Shown here: positions 1-8,500 of the stretch, piece by piece
Numbering within the stretch: the stretch's first letter is position 1
Layout: every line of letters starts with the position of its first letter
Assembly: GCA_964354135.1 (NCBI GenBank)
Contig: CAYGZA010000104.1
Span: 1 to 17,963, forward strand
DNA length: 17,963 bases
Reading direction: 5' to 3'
Origin: CAYGZA01 sp964354135
GTDB lineage: Bacteria; Planctomycetota; Planctomycetia; Pirellulales; Thermoguttaceae
Position numbers and translations under genes: made by a program
Notes under the pieces: generated by a model
What the model was told of the DNA's origin: nothing
The model's input: the letters and a program-made list of their open reading frames with translations, nothing else
Databases searched by the model: none

Positions 1-216
1 CGCCCCTTGGTGCAAGGTGGCGGTCTCGTTGCCCGCGGCAACGACGACCACCAGCGCGTCGCGGCCCCCCAAGCCGTCGATCCGCAGGGCCGCGGAGCGG
101 GAGGCCGGGTATTGGAACTCTTCCGGAGGCCGGCCCGCGAGTGAGAGGCTCACGGTGTGCCACACGTCGCCAGCCGTGAACATGAAACTATCGTCCCCAT
201 CGGTTCCCGTAAAGAC
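1..216 (-). other. Post-Ig tail domain, cut by window edge
   Basis: FTGTDGDDSFMFTAGDVWHT, then EFQYPASRSAALRIDGLGG and NETATLHQGA. Similar G-x-D-G-D-D-x-F plus D-G-L-G-G-x-D phrases follow Ig domains in other giant planctomycete proteins. The function is unknown, and the domain continues to the left of the window. Confidence 0.55.
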
Positions 217-3200
217 GGTCCGGTAGACGATGATGGAGACGGTGGCCGGCGCCGATTCGTCTTGACCGTCGTTGACCGTGTAAGTGAAGCTGTCCAGGCC
301 GGAGTAGTCCGGGGCCGGCGTGTACTCGAACGAGCCGTCGCCGCGGAGGGTCAGTTCGCCGTGCGCCGGGCCGCTCACCAAGGCTGCGACCAGCGGACTA
401 TTCTCGCTATCCGTGTCGTTCCCGAGGATCCCCGGGGCGGAGATCGAGAGGATCGTATCCTGGTCCGTCGCGTACTCATCGTCGGCCGCTGCGGGCGGGG
501 CGTTGAAGCTGACCGTGAACACCCGCACCAGATCGCTTCCCTCGGCGCCGCTTCCGTCCAGTCTTAGGCCGGTCAGATCGTGGATCGTCGTGCTCCCGAA
601 GACGCTCAGGCGATAGCGGCCTGGGCCCAGGGGGCCGCCTGCGATTTCCAGCGTTACCGCGTCGGAGCCTAGGGCGTAATGGGGCAGAAGCTCGTAGACC
701 GTATCGCCGGCGTCCCCGAAGATGCCGTTGCCGCCATCGTCTTCCAACTGGTAGTTTCGTGTGGCGCGGGCGTCGATCGGGTTGGGCTCCTCGCTGAAAC
801 GGATCTCGATCTGGCTCAAGGGGCCGACGTAGGTCTGCTGGCCGCCTACGGCGGGCGGGTCGATCAGCAGGACCGTCGGAGCGGCCACGTCAAGGCTTGA
901 TCCGCGGAACTCATAGGCCCCCAGGTCCACGATGCTCGAGTCCGAGGTGCCCGGCAGGGGAAAGTTGGCCACGCCGGGGTCGTCGGCCCGCCCGAAGCCT
1001 TCAATGTCGGTCGGCGGGGCCGCCGACGGATCACCGCGGTCGGTGGCGGGCGAATACTTAACGCGGTAGAAGTTGTCATCCCGTCCGCCATCGTAGCCGC
1101 CTTCGGCCGCGGAGAACCCGAGGATGTTGTCCGCCCCGTTGATGTCCACGAAGAGGGGATCGCCGGCCAAGCTCTGTGCGTCCTGCGAGTTCGCCGCCTG
1201 CCAGTCGCTCAGGGAGTGCCGGTCGGCGCCACCCCAGAAGCCGACGTAGGAATTCGGATCGCTTCCCTGGAAGAAGAGATTGTAGTCGCTCGACAGCCCG
1301 GTTTGCCTGCTGTCGGCCGCGCGGATCCCGTATCCGGCCCCCACCCAGAGGATGTTGTTCCGGATCAACAGGCTCTGCCAAGCGTCTTCCAGGAGGATCG
1401 CGTCGCCCACTTGCTGGTACACCGTATTGTTGACCAGCCTCACTCCATCGGCCGCGTAAGTCCGGCCGACAAGGATCCCCTGGTTTGTGTTGGCGTAGAC
1501 GAGGTTATTGAGGATTTGGGCGGCGTTGTAGTAGCCGCCGATGCCGGCTTGGATGCCGATCGCGTTGGCGTAGACGACGTTGCCCCGGGCCACGCCCGAG
1601 AGTCCGGTCCAAATGCCGATCTGGCTGTTGTGATACACGCGGTTGCCCGTGGCCCGCCCCGCGGAAAGGATGCCGATCTTGTTGTCGTGGACCACGTTCT
1701 CCACCACGTCCCCGTCGCCGAAGACCTGGATGCCGATGCCGCTGCCCACGGTCTGGCCGTAGACCACGTTGCCGATGACCAGCACCCCGCCGCCCACGCT
1801 AATGCCGTAAGCGGTGTTGTCGTGGATCGTGTTGCCGCGGACCACCATCGGGTTGGCGACCGACGGACCCGAGCCGTTGATCCCGTACGTGTTGCCGTAG
1901 ACGTCGTTGCCGGTGATGGTGGCCGGCACGTTGCCGATGCCGATCCCGGTGTCCTGGGCGTAGACCGTGTTGCCGCTGATCGTCGCCCGCTGGCCGCCGA
2001 TGGAGATTCCAGTGCCGGGCTGGTTGTGGATGCGATTGTCGGAGAGGACGGCATCGTCGTTGGATCCACCGAGGTAGATGCCGTGTGAGTTGCCGTAGAC
2101 GTCGCTGTGGGAAACCACCAGCCGGTCGCTGTCGACGCCGTCGGCGGCGAACACCCCGCGGGCACTGCCGGTGAGACTCAAGTGATCCAGGGTCACGTCG
2201 TCGGCCCCGGTCAACTGGATCGCGTAATTCCCCTCGGTCCGGTTGCCGCGGTCCAGAAGGGCGTGGCGATCGGGGAACGCCGGGTCATGGTAGCCCTCGA
2301 TCGTGACTCCCGAGTCGGTAGCACCGACGACGATGTTCCCAGCGAGGTCGTATCGGCCGGCGTCGACGCGGACCACATCGCCGGGTCCGAGGTCGTAGGC
2401 GGCGAGGATTGCGCTGACCGACGCCTTCGGGGTGGCAGGGCTGATGCCGTCGTTGGCGTCGTCGCCCGGGGCGGTGGTCCAGTCGCCGGCTTCCGGCGCC
2501 AGGCCATCGTTGACGTAGTAGACGTGGATCGGCTGGGTGATCGAGAACGGCGCGTTGCTCGTGTCAGAAAGGCCCAGATCGGTGCGGGTTACGCGGACCA
2601 GGTAGTCGTCGCCAGGCGGGATCGTGTCGGGAATTGTCCACTGGAACTCGCCGTCGTTGGCGGTGTCGGCGGCGATGGTGAAGACCGCCGTGGGGTTCCC
2701 CGTCTGCATCAAATCCAGGGTGACACTGCTGGTGAGCGTGCGGTCAATCCGCGAGGGCTGTTTGCCAGGGTTGCCCGCACCCAGGATGCCGTCGAAATGA
2801 CGGGACGTCTGGTCGAAGACGGCGGCCCCCGACGCTTCGTCAAACCGCCACGACGCCGTCAGGCCGGCTTCGCTGCCTGAAACGGCCAGGCTCATGGCCG
2901 ACTGGATGTCGGCCTGGCTGCGGGCAATGCTCCACAGCCGCACCTCGTCCACGGTGCCGTCGAGGTAGAAAGCCCCTTCGGCCCGTCCCATCTCCACCGC
3001 CGCGGCGACCTGCGGCACAGCGACCGAGGTCGAGGTCGTGCCGTCGGGCAGACCGTCGCGATAGAACGTGTAGCTGTTGCCGTCCTTGACCAGCGCGAGG
3101 TGATACCACCGCCCCAGCGCCGGCGTCCAAGCGGAAGAACTCAGAAACACCGAGCCGTTCGGGCCGTAGATGTGGAAGAACGTGGCGTTGGACACCCCGC

Positions 3201-4980
3201 TGTAGTTGTTGGCGTAGCCGAAGATCCACTTGTTCTGCGGTCCCGGACCCAAATCCTTGCTGAGGATCGTGGCCAGCGCGTTGACCGGCAAGGCGTCGAA
3301 CCGCACCCATGCCTCGATCGTGGCCGTGGCGCCCAAGTCCAGCCCATGATCGGCGGGGTCGGGAACACTCACGAAGTCGTCCACGCCGTCGAAGACCAGG
3401 GCCGACCCGGCCTGTGGATTGCTGCTCCGCCAACGGATTGGGAAGGTCTGCTGGGCCGGCCAGGACTGGCCGCCGTCGGGGACGGTCAGCAGGACGTACT
3501 CGGCCGGGCTTTTCGAGGCCTGGGTCGTATTCCCGTAGGCCCCCAGGTTGACAAAGCCGCCGTCAGGGTCCGGCTCGTCGCCAAAGCTGTCGACCGGGTC
3601 GCCCCGGTCAATGGCGGGCGACTGGGACGCGTCGGCCGTCTCGCTGGCCACCAGCATCGTCGGCAGGCCGGAATCAGCATCGAGGACCGGGGCCAGCGCG
3701 CCGCCGTGGAAGCTGCCGTAGAGGCTCTGGAGGTGGAGGTCGTCCTCCCGGCCGTCGTGGTCCGGGTCCGCGTAGCCGAGCACGCCGTCAGCCCCGTCCG
3801 CGTCCACAAAGAGCGGATCGACCGACAGGCTATTCTGATCGCCGAAGGTCGCACTCCGCCAGGCGGCCAGCGTGGGCCGGGCGACGCCCTGCCAGAATCC
3901 CACTTGGTCGGCGGTGGCCCACAGGTCGTTGTAGTCACTGTTGAAGGCAAACTGATTGCCGCTGAGAACCTGAATCGCGTAGCCCGCCCCGGCCCACAAG
4001 ATGTTGTTCCGTATCGAGAGGTTTTGCGAGCCGGTTTCGACCCGCAAGGCGTCGCCGAGGGGCTGGTAGACAGTGTTGTTTACGAGGCTTAGCCTCGAGG
4101 CGTCGTAGGTGCGAATGCCGGCGTCGCTGTTGGCGTAGACGAGGTTATTGAGGATTTGGGCGGCGTTGTAGTAGCCGGGGATGCCGGCCTGGATGCCCAC
4201 GGCGTTGGAGTAGACCACGTTCTGGCGGACCACGCCGGAGAGACCCGTCATGATGCCCGTCTGCGTGTTGTGGTACACTCGGTTGCCGAGCACGATTCCG
4301 GCCCCGACGATTCCCTGGAAGTTTCCATAGACCACGTTGTGCATGACCTCGCTTGCGCCGAAGGCGCTGATGCCGGCGTCGCCGACGCCGGTCTGGCCGT
4401 AGACCGTATTGCCGGCCACGCGCACCGCCCCGGAGACCTCGATGCCGTTTTGGCCGTTGTCGTGGACGACGTTGCCCAGGCCGAGCGACAGGTCCGGGCT
4501 GCCGACCAGCGTCGTGGTCCCGCCCGTCCCGTTGCCCACGGCGATGCCGCGCCCCTCGTTCTGGTACGACTCGTTCCTCTGGACGATCGACGCCCCGGCG
4601 TTGCCGATGCTGATACCTTCGCCCGAGTTGTCGTAGGCGCGGTTGTGGTCGATGAAACTCGATCCCGGGTTGGCCAGCCAGATCCCTGCGGCGTTGTTGT
4701 TCACCGCCGTGCTTTCGCTGAGCCGGCCGACGGGGCCCTCGACGTAGATGCCGTAGCGGCCGTTGTCCCGGACGACGATGTGGTCCAGCGCCGTGATGCT
4801 CGAACCGGTCTCGAACCGCAATCCGTCGAGCGTGCTTGCGGAGGCGTTGAGCCAGGAGCCGGTGAAGTTGGTGCTGCCGTTGTGGGCCCAGAGGCCCATC
4901 TGGCCGCCTGAGAGCGTCAGATGGGCGAGGGTCACGAAGTCGGCATCGTCCAGCTCGATCACAGGCCGACCGGCGGCCGC
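1..4980 (-). CDS. 3' continuation of the giant gene: beta-helix B (rest), LamG, beta-helix C, Ig-like domains; runs off the window
   Basis: Reading complementary triplets from 4980 to base 1 gives 1660 codons with no stop. The frame resumes module B at AAAGRPVIELDDADF. It then encodes beta-helix rungs, a choice-of-anchor-Q-like end (SPAIDRGD, NLGAYGN), a Kre9/KNH-like Ig domain with an inserted LamG (DGVDDFVSVPDP), module C (HVYYVNDG to SIVDLGAYEF), an SbsA-like Ig domain (IDPPAVGG to SVFGSTTIHDLTG), a cadherin-like Ig domain (DDEYATDQDT to FTYTVNDG), and a tail beginning FTGTDGDDSF. No independent ribosome-binding site or natural domain start occurs at its head, although a gene caller could choose an ATG at 4897-4899 or a GTG nearby. 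It is therefore the displaced 3' part of the same gene. The true C-terminus, where a dockerin or anchor might sit, lies outside the window. Confidence 0.9.
217..504 (-). other. Cadherin-like Ig domain (Big_9 / VCBS-type)
   Basis: NAPPAAADDEYATDQDT, LSISAPGILGNDTDSE, HGELTLRGDGSFEYTP, YSGLDSFTYTVNDGQDES and ATVSIIV. The order GvL.ND.D, G.ltl..dGsF.Y.P, G.DsFtYtv.Dg is diagnostic of this family of adhesin spacer domains. Confidence 0.92.
505..882 (-). other. SbsA-like bacterial Ig domain (Big_5 type)
   Basis: APTVLLIDPPAVGG, then LSQIEIRFSEEPNPIDARA, NYQLEDDGGNGIFGDAGD, DAVTLEIAGGPLGPGRYRL and TTIHDLTGLRLDG. The pattern of IRFSEp, then a Y-x-L segment, then G.YRL and I.D.tG.rLdG is that of SbsA Ig-like domains used as spacers in surface proteins. 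Confidence 0.78.
883..2526 (-). other. Right-handed beta-helix module C
   Basis: HVYYVNDGLAPEAGDWTTAPG and AYDLGPGDVVRVDAGRYDL open the module. Rungs with period 20-25 residues follow (NTVYAQDTGIGIGN, NDVYGNTYGINGSG, NTIHDNTAYGISVGG). Then come GYYNAAQILNNLVYAN, NNTVYQQVGDAILLED, RNNILWVGAGYGI, SSDYNLFF and SPATDRGDP, and the end SIVDLGAYEF. The DLGAYEF ending fits choice-of-anchor-Q-type beta-helix proteins. Confidence 0.9.
1488..1537 (-). repeat. 50-nt exact direct repeat, copy in module C
   Basis: Identical base for base to 4128-4177, exactly 2640 nt (880 codons) away, both in frame and encoding GYYNAAQILNNLVYAN. Similarity continues without gaps below it, and with a 9-nt indel above it. 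Confidence 0.85.
2527..3499 (-). other. Kre9/KNH-like Ig domain, copy 2, split by an inserted LamG domain
   Basis: The first half is YVLLTVPDGGQSWP and FPIRWRSSN; the second half is VTLDLMQTGNPTAVFTIAAD, ANDGEFQWTIP, and DYLVRVTRTD ending in APFSI. The two halves align with the uninterrupted copy 1. The insert lies between them at 2758-3408. The family name is tentative; the homology between the two copies is clear. Confidence 0.65.
2758..3408 (-). other. LamG / concanavalin A-like domain
   Basis: About 217 residues. The start SALVFDGVDDFVSVPDPAD, then TIEAWVRFDALP, WYHLALVKDGNSYTFYRDG, LDGTVDEVRLWSIARSQADI, and SWRFDEASGAAVFDQTS are the standard signature of Laminin_G_3-type jelly rolls. 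These usually bind glycans or proteins and often hold calcium. Confidence 0.92.
4128..4177 (-). repeat. 50-nt exact direct repeat, copy in module B
   Basis: Partner of 1488-1537. Preserved nucleotide identity including wobble bases indicates recent duplication or gene conversion between modules B and C. Confidence 0.85.
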
Positions 4981-5501
4981 GGCAGCGAGGCCACACGGGT
5001 CTCCGCGACCGGACCCGTGAGCGTGAAGCCCTCGTCGTCGGCCACTCCCAGCGTTCCGGACAGGACGATCGGATCGAATAAAGCGTAATCACCGGTATCG
5101 ACGAAGAGCGTTTCGGTCGGGCCGAGCGAGTACACGCGGAGCAGGTTGGTCGGATAAGGTTTCGGCAGTTGCGGCAGCTTTCCCGTGTGCCGGTTGCTGC
5201 CGGGAGCGGTCGTGTACTCGTCGCCGGCAGCGTCGGCATCGTTGACGAAAAAGGTGTTGGTGTCCTCCGGAACGGCAAACGGCTCAGTGCTCCGGTCCAG
5301 CACGGCGGAGTTGCCCACCAGCGCGATGTGGATTCGCAGGCCGTGCGTCCCATAGGCGATCCCGCTGTTGGCGGGCGTCCAGGTGAACTGGCCGTCGTCG
5401 GCCGTGCTGGCGGCCAGGCTGGCCAAGAGTTGTGGTCCGTCGCTGGCGTCTTGGTACAGGTCGATTCGAACCGGCGCCTGGTCGCCGTTTCCGTAAGAGT
5501 C
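4959..5501 (-). pseudogene. Orphaned coding segment between the amber codon and the frameshift
   Basis: After the TAG, the same frame (low coordinate divisible by 3) continues with DSYGNGDQAPVRIDLYQD and completes the Ig-like domain. It then starts beta-helix module B with NTFFVNDADAAGDEYTT. The homologous parts in modules A and C read YYVNDG, and C also has GDWTTAPG. Near 4980-4991 this frame degenerates into SLPRPPVGL and ends at TGA 4959-4961, while the module sense resumes in another frame. A TTG at 5424-5426 could open a short frame, but there is no convincing ribosome-binding site and it lies in mid-domain. I read this as an internal part of the giant gene, not an independent gene. It is translated only if the TAG is a sequence error or is read through. 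Confidence 0.85.
4980..4991 (-). other. Frameshift site (1 nt missing) in beta-helix module B
   Basis: Upstream, frame 0 reads TGPVAETRVAS. Downstream, the frame one base back reads AAAGRPVIELDDADFVTLAH, which parallels AIQLTGADDVTLDHLSLTG in module C. The break falls in a GC-only tract (ctgccgcggccgccgg on the minus strand). One extra G after CTG would restore SLAAAAGRPV. No slippery heptamer for programmed shifting is present. Confidence 0.85.
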
Positions 5502-5573
5502 CTAGCGGATCGTGTGCGGCCGGTCGCGCTCCCAGTCGACGTACAGGTCGGGCGCCCGCAGCGCCAGGCGCGG
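5271..5573 (-). other. Kre9/KNH-like Ig domain, copy 1 (contains the amber codon)
   Basis: APDLYVDWERDRPHTIR, the stop, then DSYGNGDQAPVRIDLYQD, ADDGQFTWTP, and GLRIHIALVGN ending in FAV. The order (IRW strand, V-x-I-x-L strand, D-G-x-(F/Y)-x-W-T, then (L/I)RI/VRV strand) matches the Ser-Thr-rich/Kre9-KNH-like fold. It also matches copy 2 in the same gene, where the stop position is Trp. The family name is a tentative recognition. Confidence 0.65.
5502..5504 (-). other. In-frame amber stop (TAG) interrupting the giant gene
   Basis: The minus strand reads CGC-TAG-GAC. Coding with unchanged composition and domain logic continues beyond it in the same frame. The equivalent place in copy 2 reads CGT-TGG-CGG (IRW), so TGG to TAG by one G-to-A change is the simplest explanation. 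Confidence 0.85.
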
Positions 5574-8500
5574 GGCTGCGGTCGCGCCACTTTCGCCGCG
5601 CGTGTTGCCGGTGGCGCCGAGATCCGGTCCCCCGACCACGAGGCTCTCGGCGGTCGCAGGGTCGCCCGCATCGACCGTGGGGCTTGAAAACCGCAGCCCG
5701 GCCACGGCATCGAACATCCGAAAGTCATCCCGGGCGAGGCCGGCAAAGCGCGGCTCCGACCAGAGCGGGTTGACCTCGGTGCGGCCGATCGAGTGCAGGT
5801 CGAAGCGGGCCAGGTCGGCCTGCCAGTCCAGCACGTCCCGGAAGTCCTTGATCCAGTGCACCAATCGGCCCGTGCCGCTGGCGTGAAGATCGTTGTAGTC
5901 GCTCGTGAAGCCCGCCTGGCTATCATCGGCGACGAAGATGTCGTAGCCGCTTTGCGCCCAAAGGACGTTGTTGCGGATTTCCGCGTTGCGAGTCCCGCCC
6001 TCCAGGCGCACGTTGTCGCCTTGCGGGGCGTAGAACGTGTTGTTGAGGATGCGGACACCCGCCGTTCCGGCAGCCCGCACGCCAGCGGAGGAGTTGCGGT
6101 AGATCAAGTTGTGAGCGATGAGCTGCCCGCTGGTGGCCGCGATTCCCACAGTGTTTCGGGCCACGCGGTTAAACTGGATCGTGCCGGCGAAGCGCACGCC
6201 GGTTGTGTTTTTCTCGATCAGATTCGCGTCGTCCAGATCGTCGCCGCCGAGGATTCCTGAGCCCGCCACCCCGGTGACGTTGCCGTAGAGGTGTTGCCCT
6301 TGCATGCGGCCGGCAAGCTGCACCCCGGTCGCGTTGGCGAAGACGTGATTGGGGAGCATGCTACCGACGAATCCCAGGGCCGCGGAAACGTCGGCCACCG
6401 ACGCGACAATGCCCGTGGAGTTGTGGTGGATCAGGTTGTCGCCCAGTTCCGCGGCGGCGGCGTAGGCCACGCCCACGGTGCCGCCGTGAATCTCGTTGTG
6501 CTCGATCGGCCCGGAAAACGCCGCGGAGATCCGCAGCCCGGTTTGCGCACCCGAGATCTCGTTGTCGGCAATCCGGCCGTCGGCCGGCTCCAAGGTCTCG
6601 ATGCCGCGGCTCCCGCCGACCACCAGATTGCGCTCGGTGACCAAACCGGATGTCCCTCCGGTGAGCGTGACGCCGGTCGCCGAAACGGTGATCCGGTTGT
6701 GTACGAGCTGCGTCGCCGACGCCCCGTCGAGGGTCACGCCCGCCCCGGCGATCACGTTGTCCAACAGCTTCACGTCCGCCGTGCGCCGGACGGTCACGCC
6801 GGCCGCAAGGTTCATGTTCTGAATTGTCGCGCCGGTCGCGCCGCCAATCAGGATCGGGCCGGCGATCGTCGATAGCGAGCCGGCCGCCCCGAGGATCAAC
6901 AGGCCGGCGTCTCTGGCCGTCAAGGTGATGCCGTGGGGATACTGGCCCGCGTCCACGAGGATCACGTCGCCCGGCCGCAAGTCATAGGCATTGCGGACCG
7001 CCTGGATCGACGGCAGCGGCCGATCGGGCGTAAGCCCGTTGCTCAGAAGCGAGCCGATGGCGGTCGTAATCGCGTCCCCGAGTTGCGTTCCGTCGTTGAC
7101 GTAGTAGACCGTGCGGCCGCTGGTGAGGTCCCCCAGCGGCACCGCGCGAGGCCCCACGATGACTCGCTGCCACACCCGCGGCGGCAACACGGGATCGACC
7201 GGCTGCCCGGAGCCCAAATCAGGCGGCGGAGTCGGGATTGGCGAAAGGAACTCAGACGGAACCGCCGATTCGCCGCCGCCATAGTCCACCAGATTGCTCG
7301 ACCCGCTGCCGGGGTCGATGAAGTCGTCCTCTCCCTCGCCGAACAGCAGATCGTTGCCGCCGCCGCCAAAGAGCCGGTCGCGGCCGGAACCGGCTTCGCC
7401 TGCGCCGGTGCCGAAGTCGCCGTAGACGTAATCCACCGCGCCGTCGTCTCCCGTGGTGTCGGCATTGTGGCCGTAGAGCGCATCGTGATCGGCCCCCCCG
7501 ACGATCAGGTCGCTGCCGGCGTCGCCAACGATGATGTCGTCGCCGGGGCCACCGTCAAGGATGTCGTCGTCGGGACCTCCTTCGATCGCATCGTTGCCGC
7601 GGTTGCCGAGGAGCCGGTCGCGTCCGGGGCCGCCGCGCAAGACGTCCGACCCGTCGTCCGAGCCGCGCAGCAGGTCGTCCCCCTCGCCGCCTTCGAGGGT
7701 GTCGCCCGCTCCGCCACCGCCGACCAGCTCATCGTTGCCCACCACGCCGACCAGGATGTCAGTCCCGGTCCCGCCGTCGAGGTAGTCGTCGCCTGAGCCG
7801 CCCAACAGCGTGTCGTCGCCGCCGTGCCCCAGAAGCGTGGCCTGCCCGGAGAACGCGGCGGCATCGATTCGGTTGTTCCCGGGGCCCCCGGCCAGATACG
7901 CCCGCTCGAACCCCGCCAGCTCGACGGCACCGCTGCCGGACCGGGTGAGGAGGCTGTCGCTGAGCGAGAAGTCCGCGTCGCCGGAGACGACCAACGTGTC
8001 GAGCCCCTCTCCGGCCACGACCGCGGCGGTGCCGCTCCATGAGGAAAGGTCGAAGACGTTGTCGCCGGGGCCGCCCGTCAGCTCGGCCCGTTCGATGCCG
8101 CCGAGCGTATCGACGTTGGGGCCCAAGAGCCCGGCATCGCCCAGCACGATGTCCGCGTCGCCGGCGTAGACGAGCAGGTCGCTGCCGGCGCCGCCTTGCA
8201 TCGTGTCGTTGCCCAAGCCGCCGGTGAGCCGATCATCGCCTTGAGCGCCCAGGAGCACATCGTCCCCTGCTTCGCCGAAGAGGAAGTCGGCATTCGGGCC
8301 GCCGTCGAGATGGTCGTCGCCGTCCTCGCCGTGGAGTTCGTCGTCGCCGTCTTCGCCCCACAGCGAGTCATTGCCGGAACCGCCGAAGACGCGGTTGCTG
8401 GCGCCACCGGCATAAACCACATCGCTTCCGGCACCGCCGTCGATGTAATCGGCCCCCGGCACGACGTCGCCCAAGTCGATACCCAGCTCCGACGCGTCGC

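Larger units (their letters stand above)
3520..5265 (-). other. Right-handed beta-helix module B (frame-broken)
   Basis: The module starts NTFFVNDADAAGDEYTT and LLRVYSLGPTETLFVDTGDY in frame 0, then after the frameshift continues with rungs such as IVVRDNGRYGIYVEGPVG. The conserved core has GYYNAAQILNNLVYAN, NNTVYQPLGDALRVETG and RNNILWAGAGYAIQV. It ends with SDYNDLWAT, PLFVDADG, SPAIDRGDP and NLGAYGN. It is a close paralogue of module C at DNA level and of module A at protein level. Confidence 0.85.

Noticed and set aside
4959..4991. Programmed -1 ribosomal frameshifting
   Set aside because: No X-XXY-YYZ slippery heptamer at the crossover, and a stop lies upstream in the same gene. A simple base loss explains it better.
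4145..6058. 637-codon open frame on the minus strand in the third frame
   Set aside because: It overlaps the true coding frames and reads as Ser/Thr/Arg-rich low complexity. The sense-carrying frames give clear beta-helix motifs instead.
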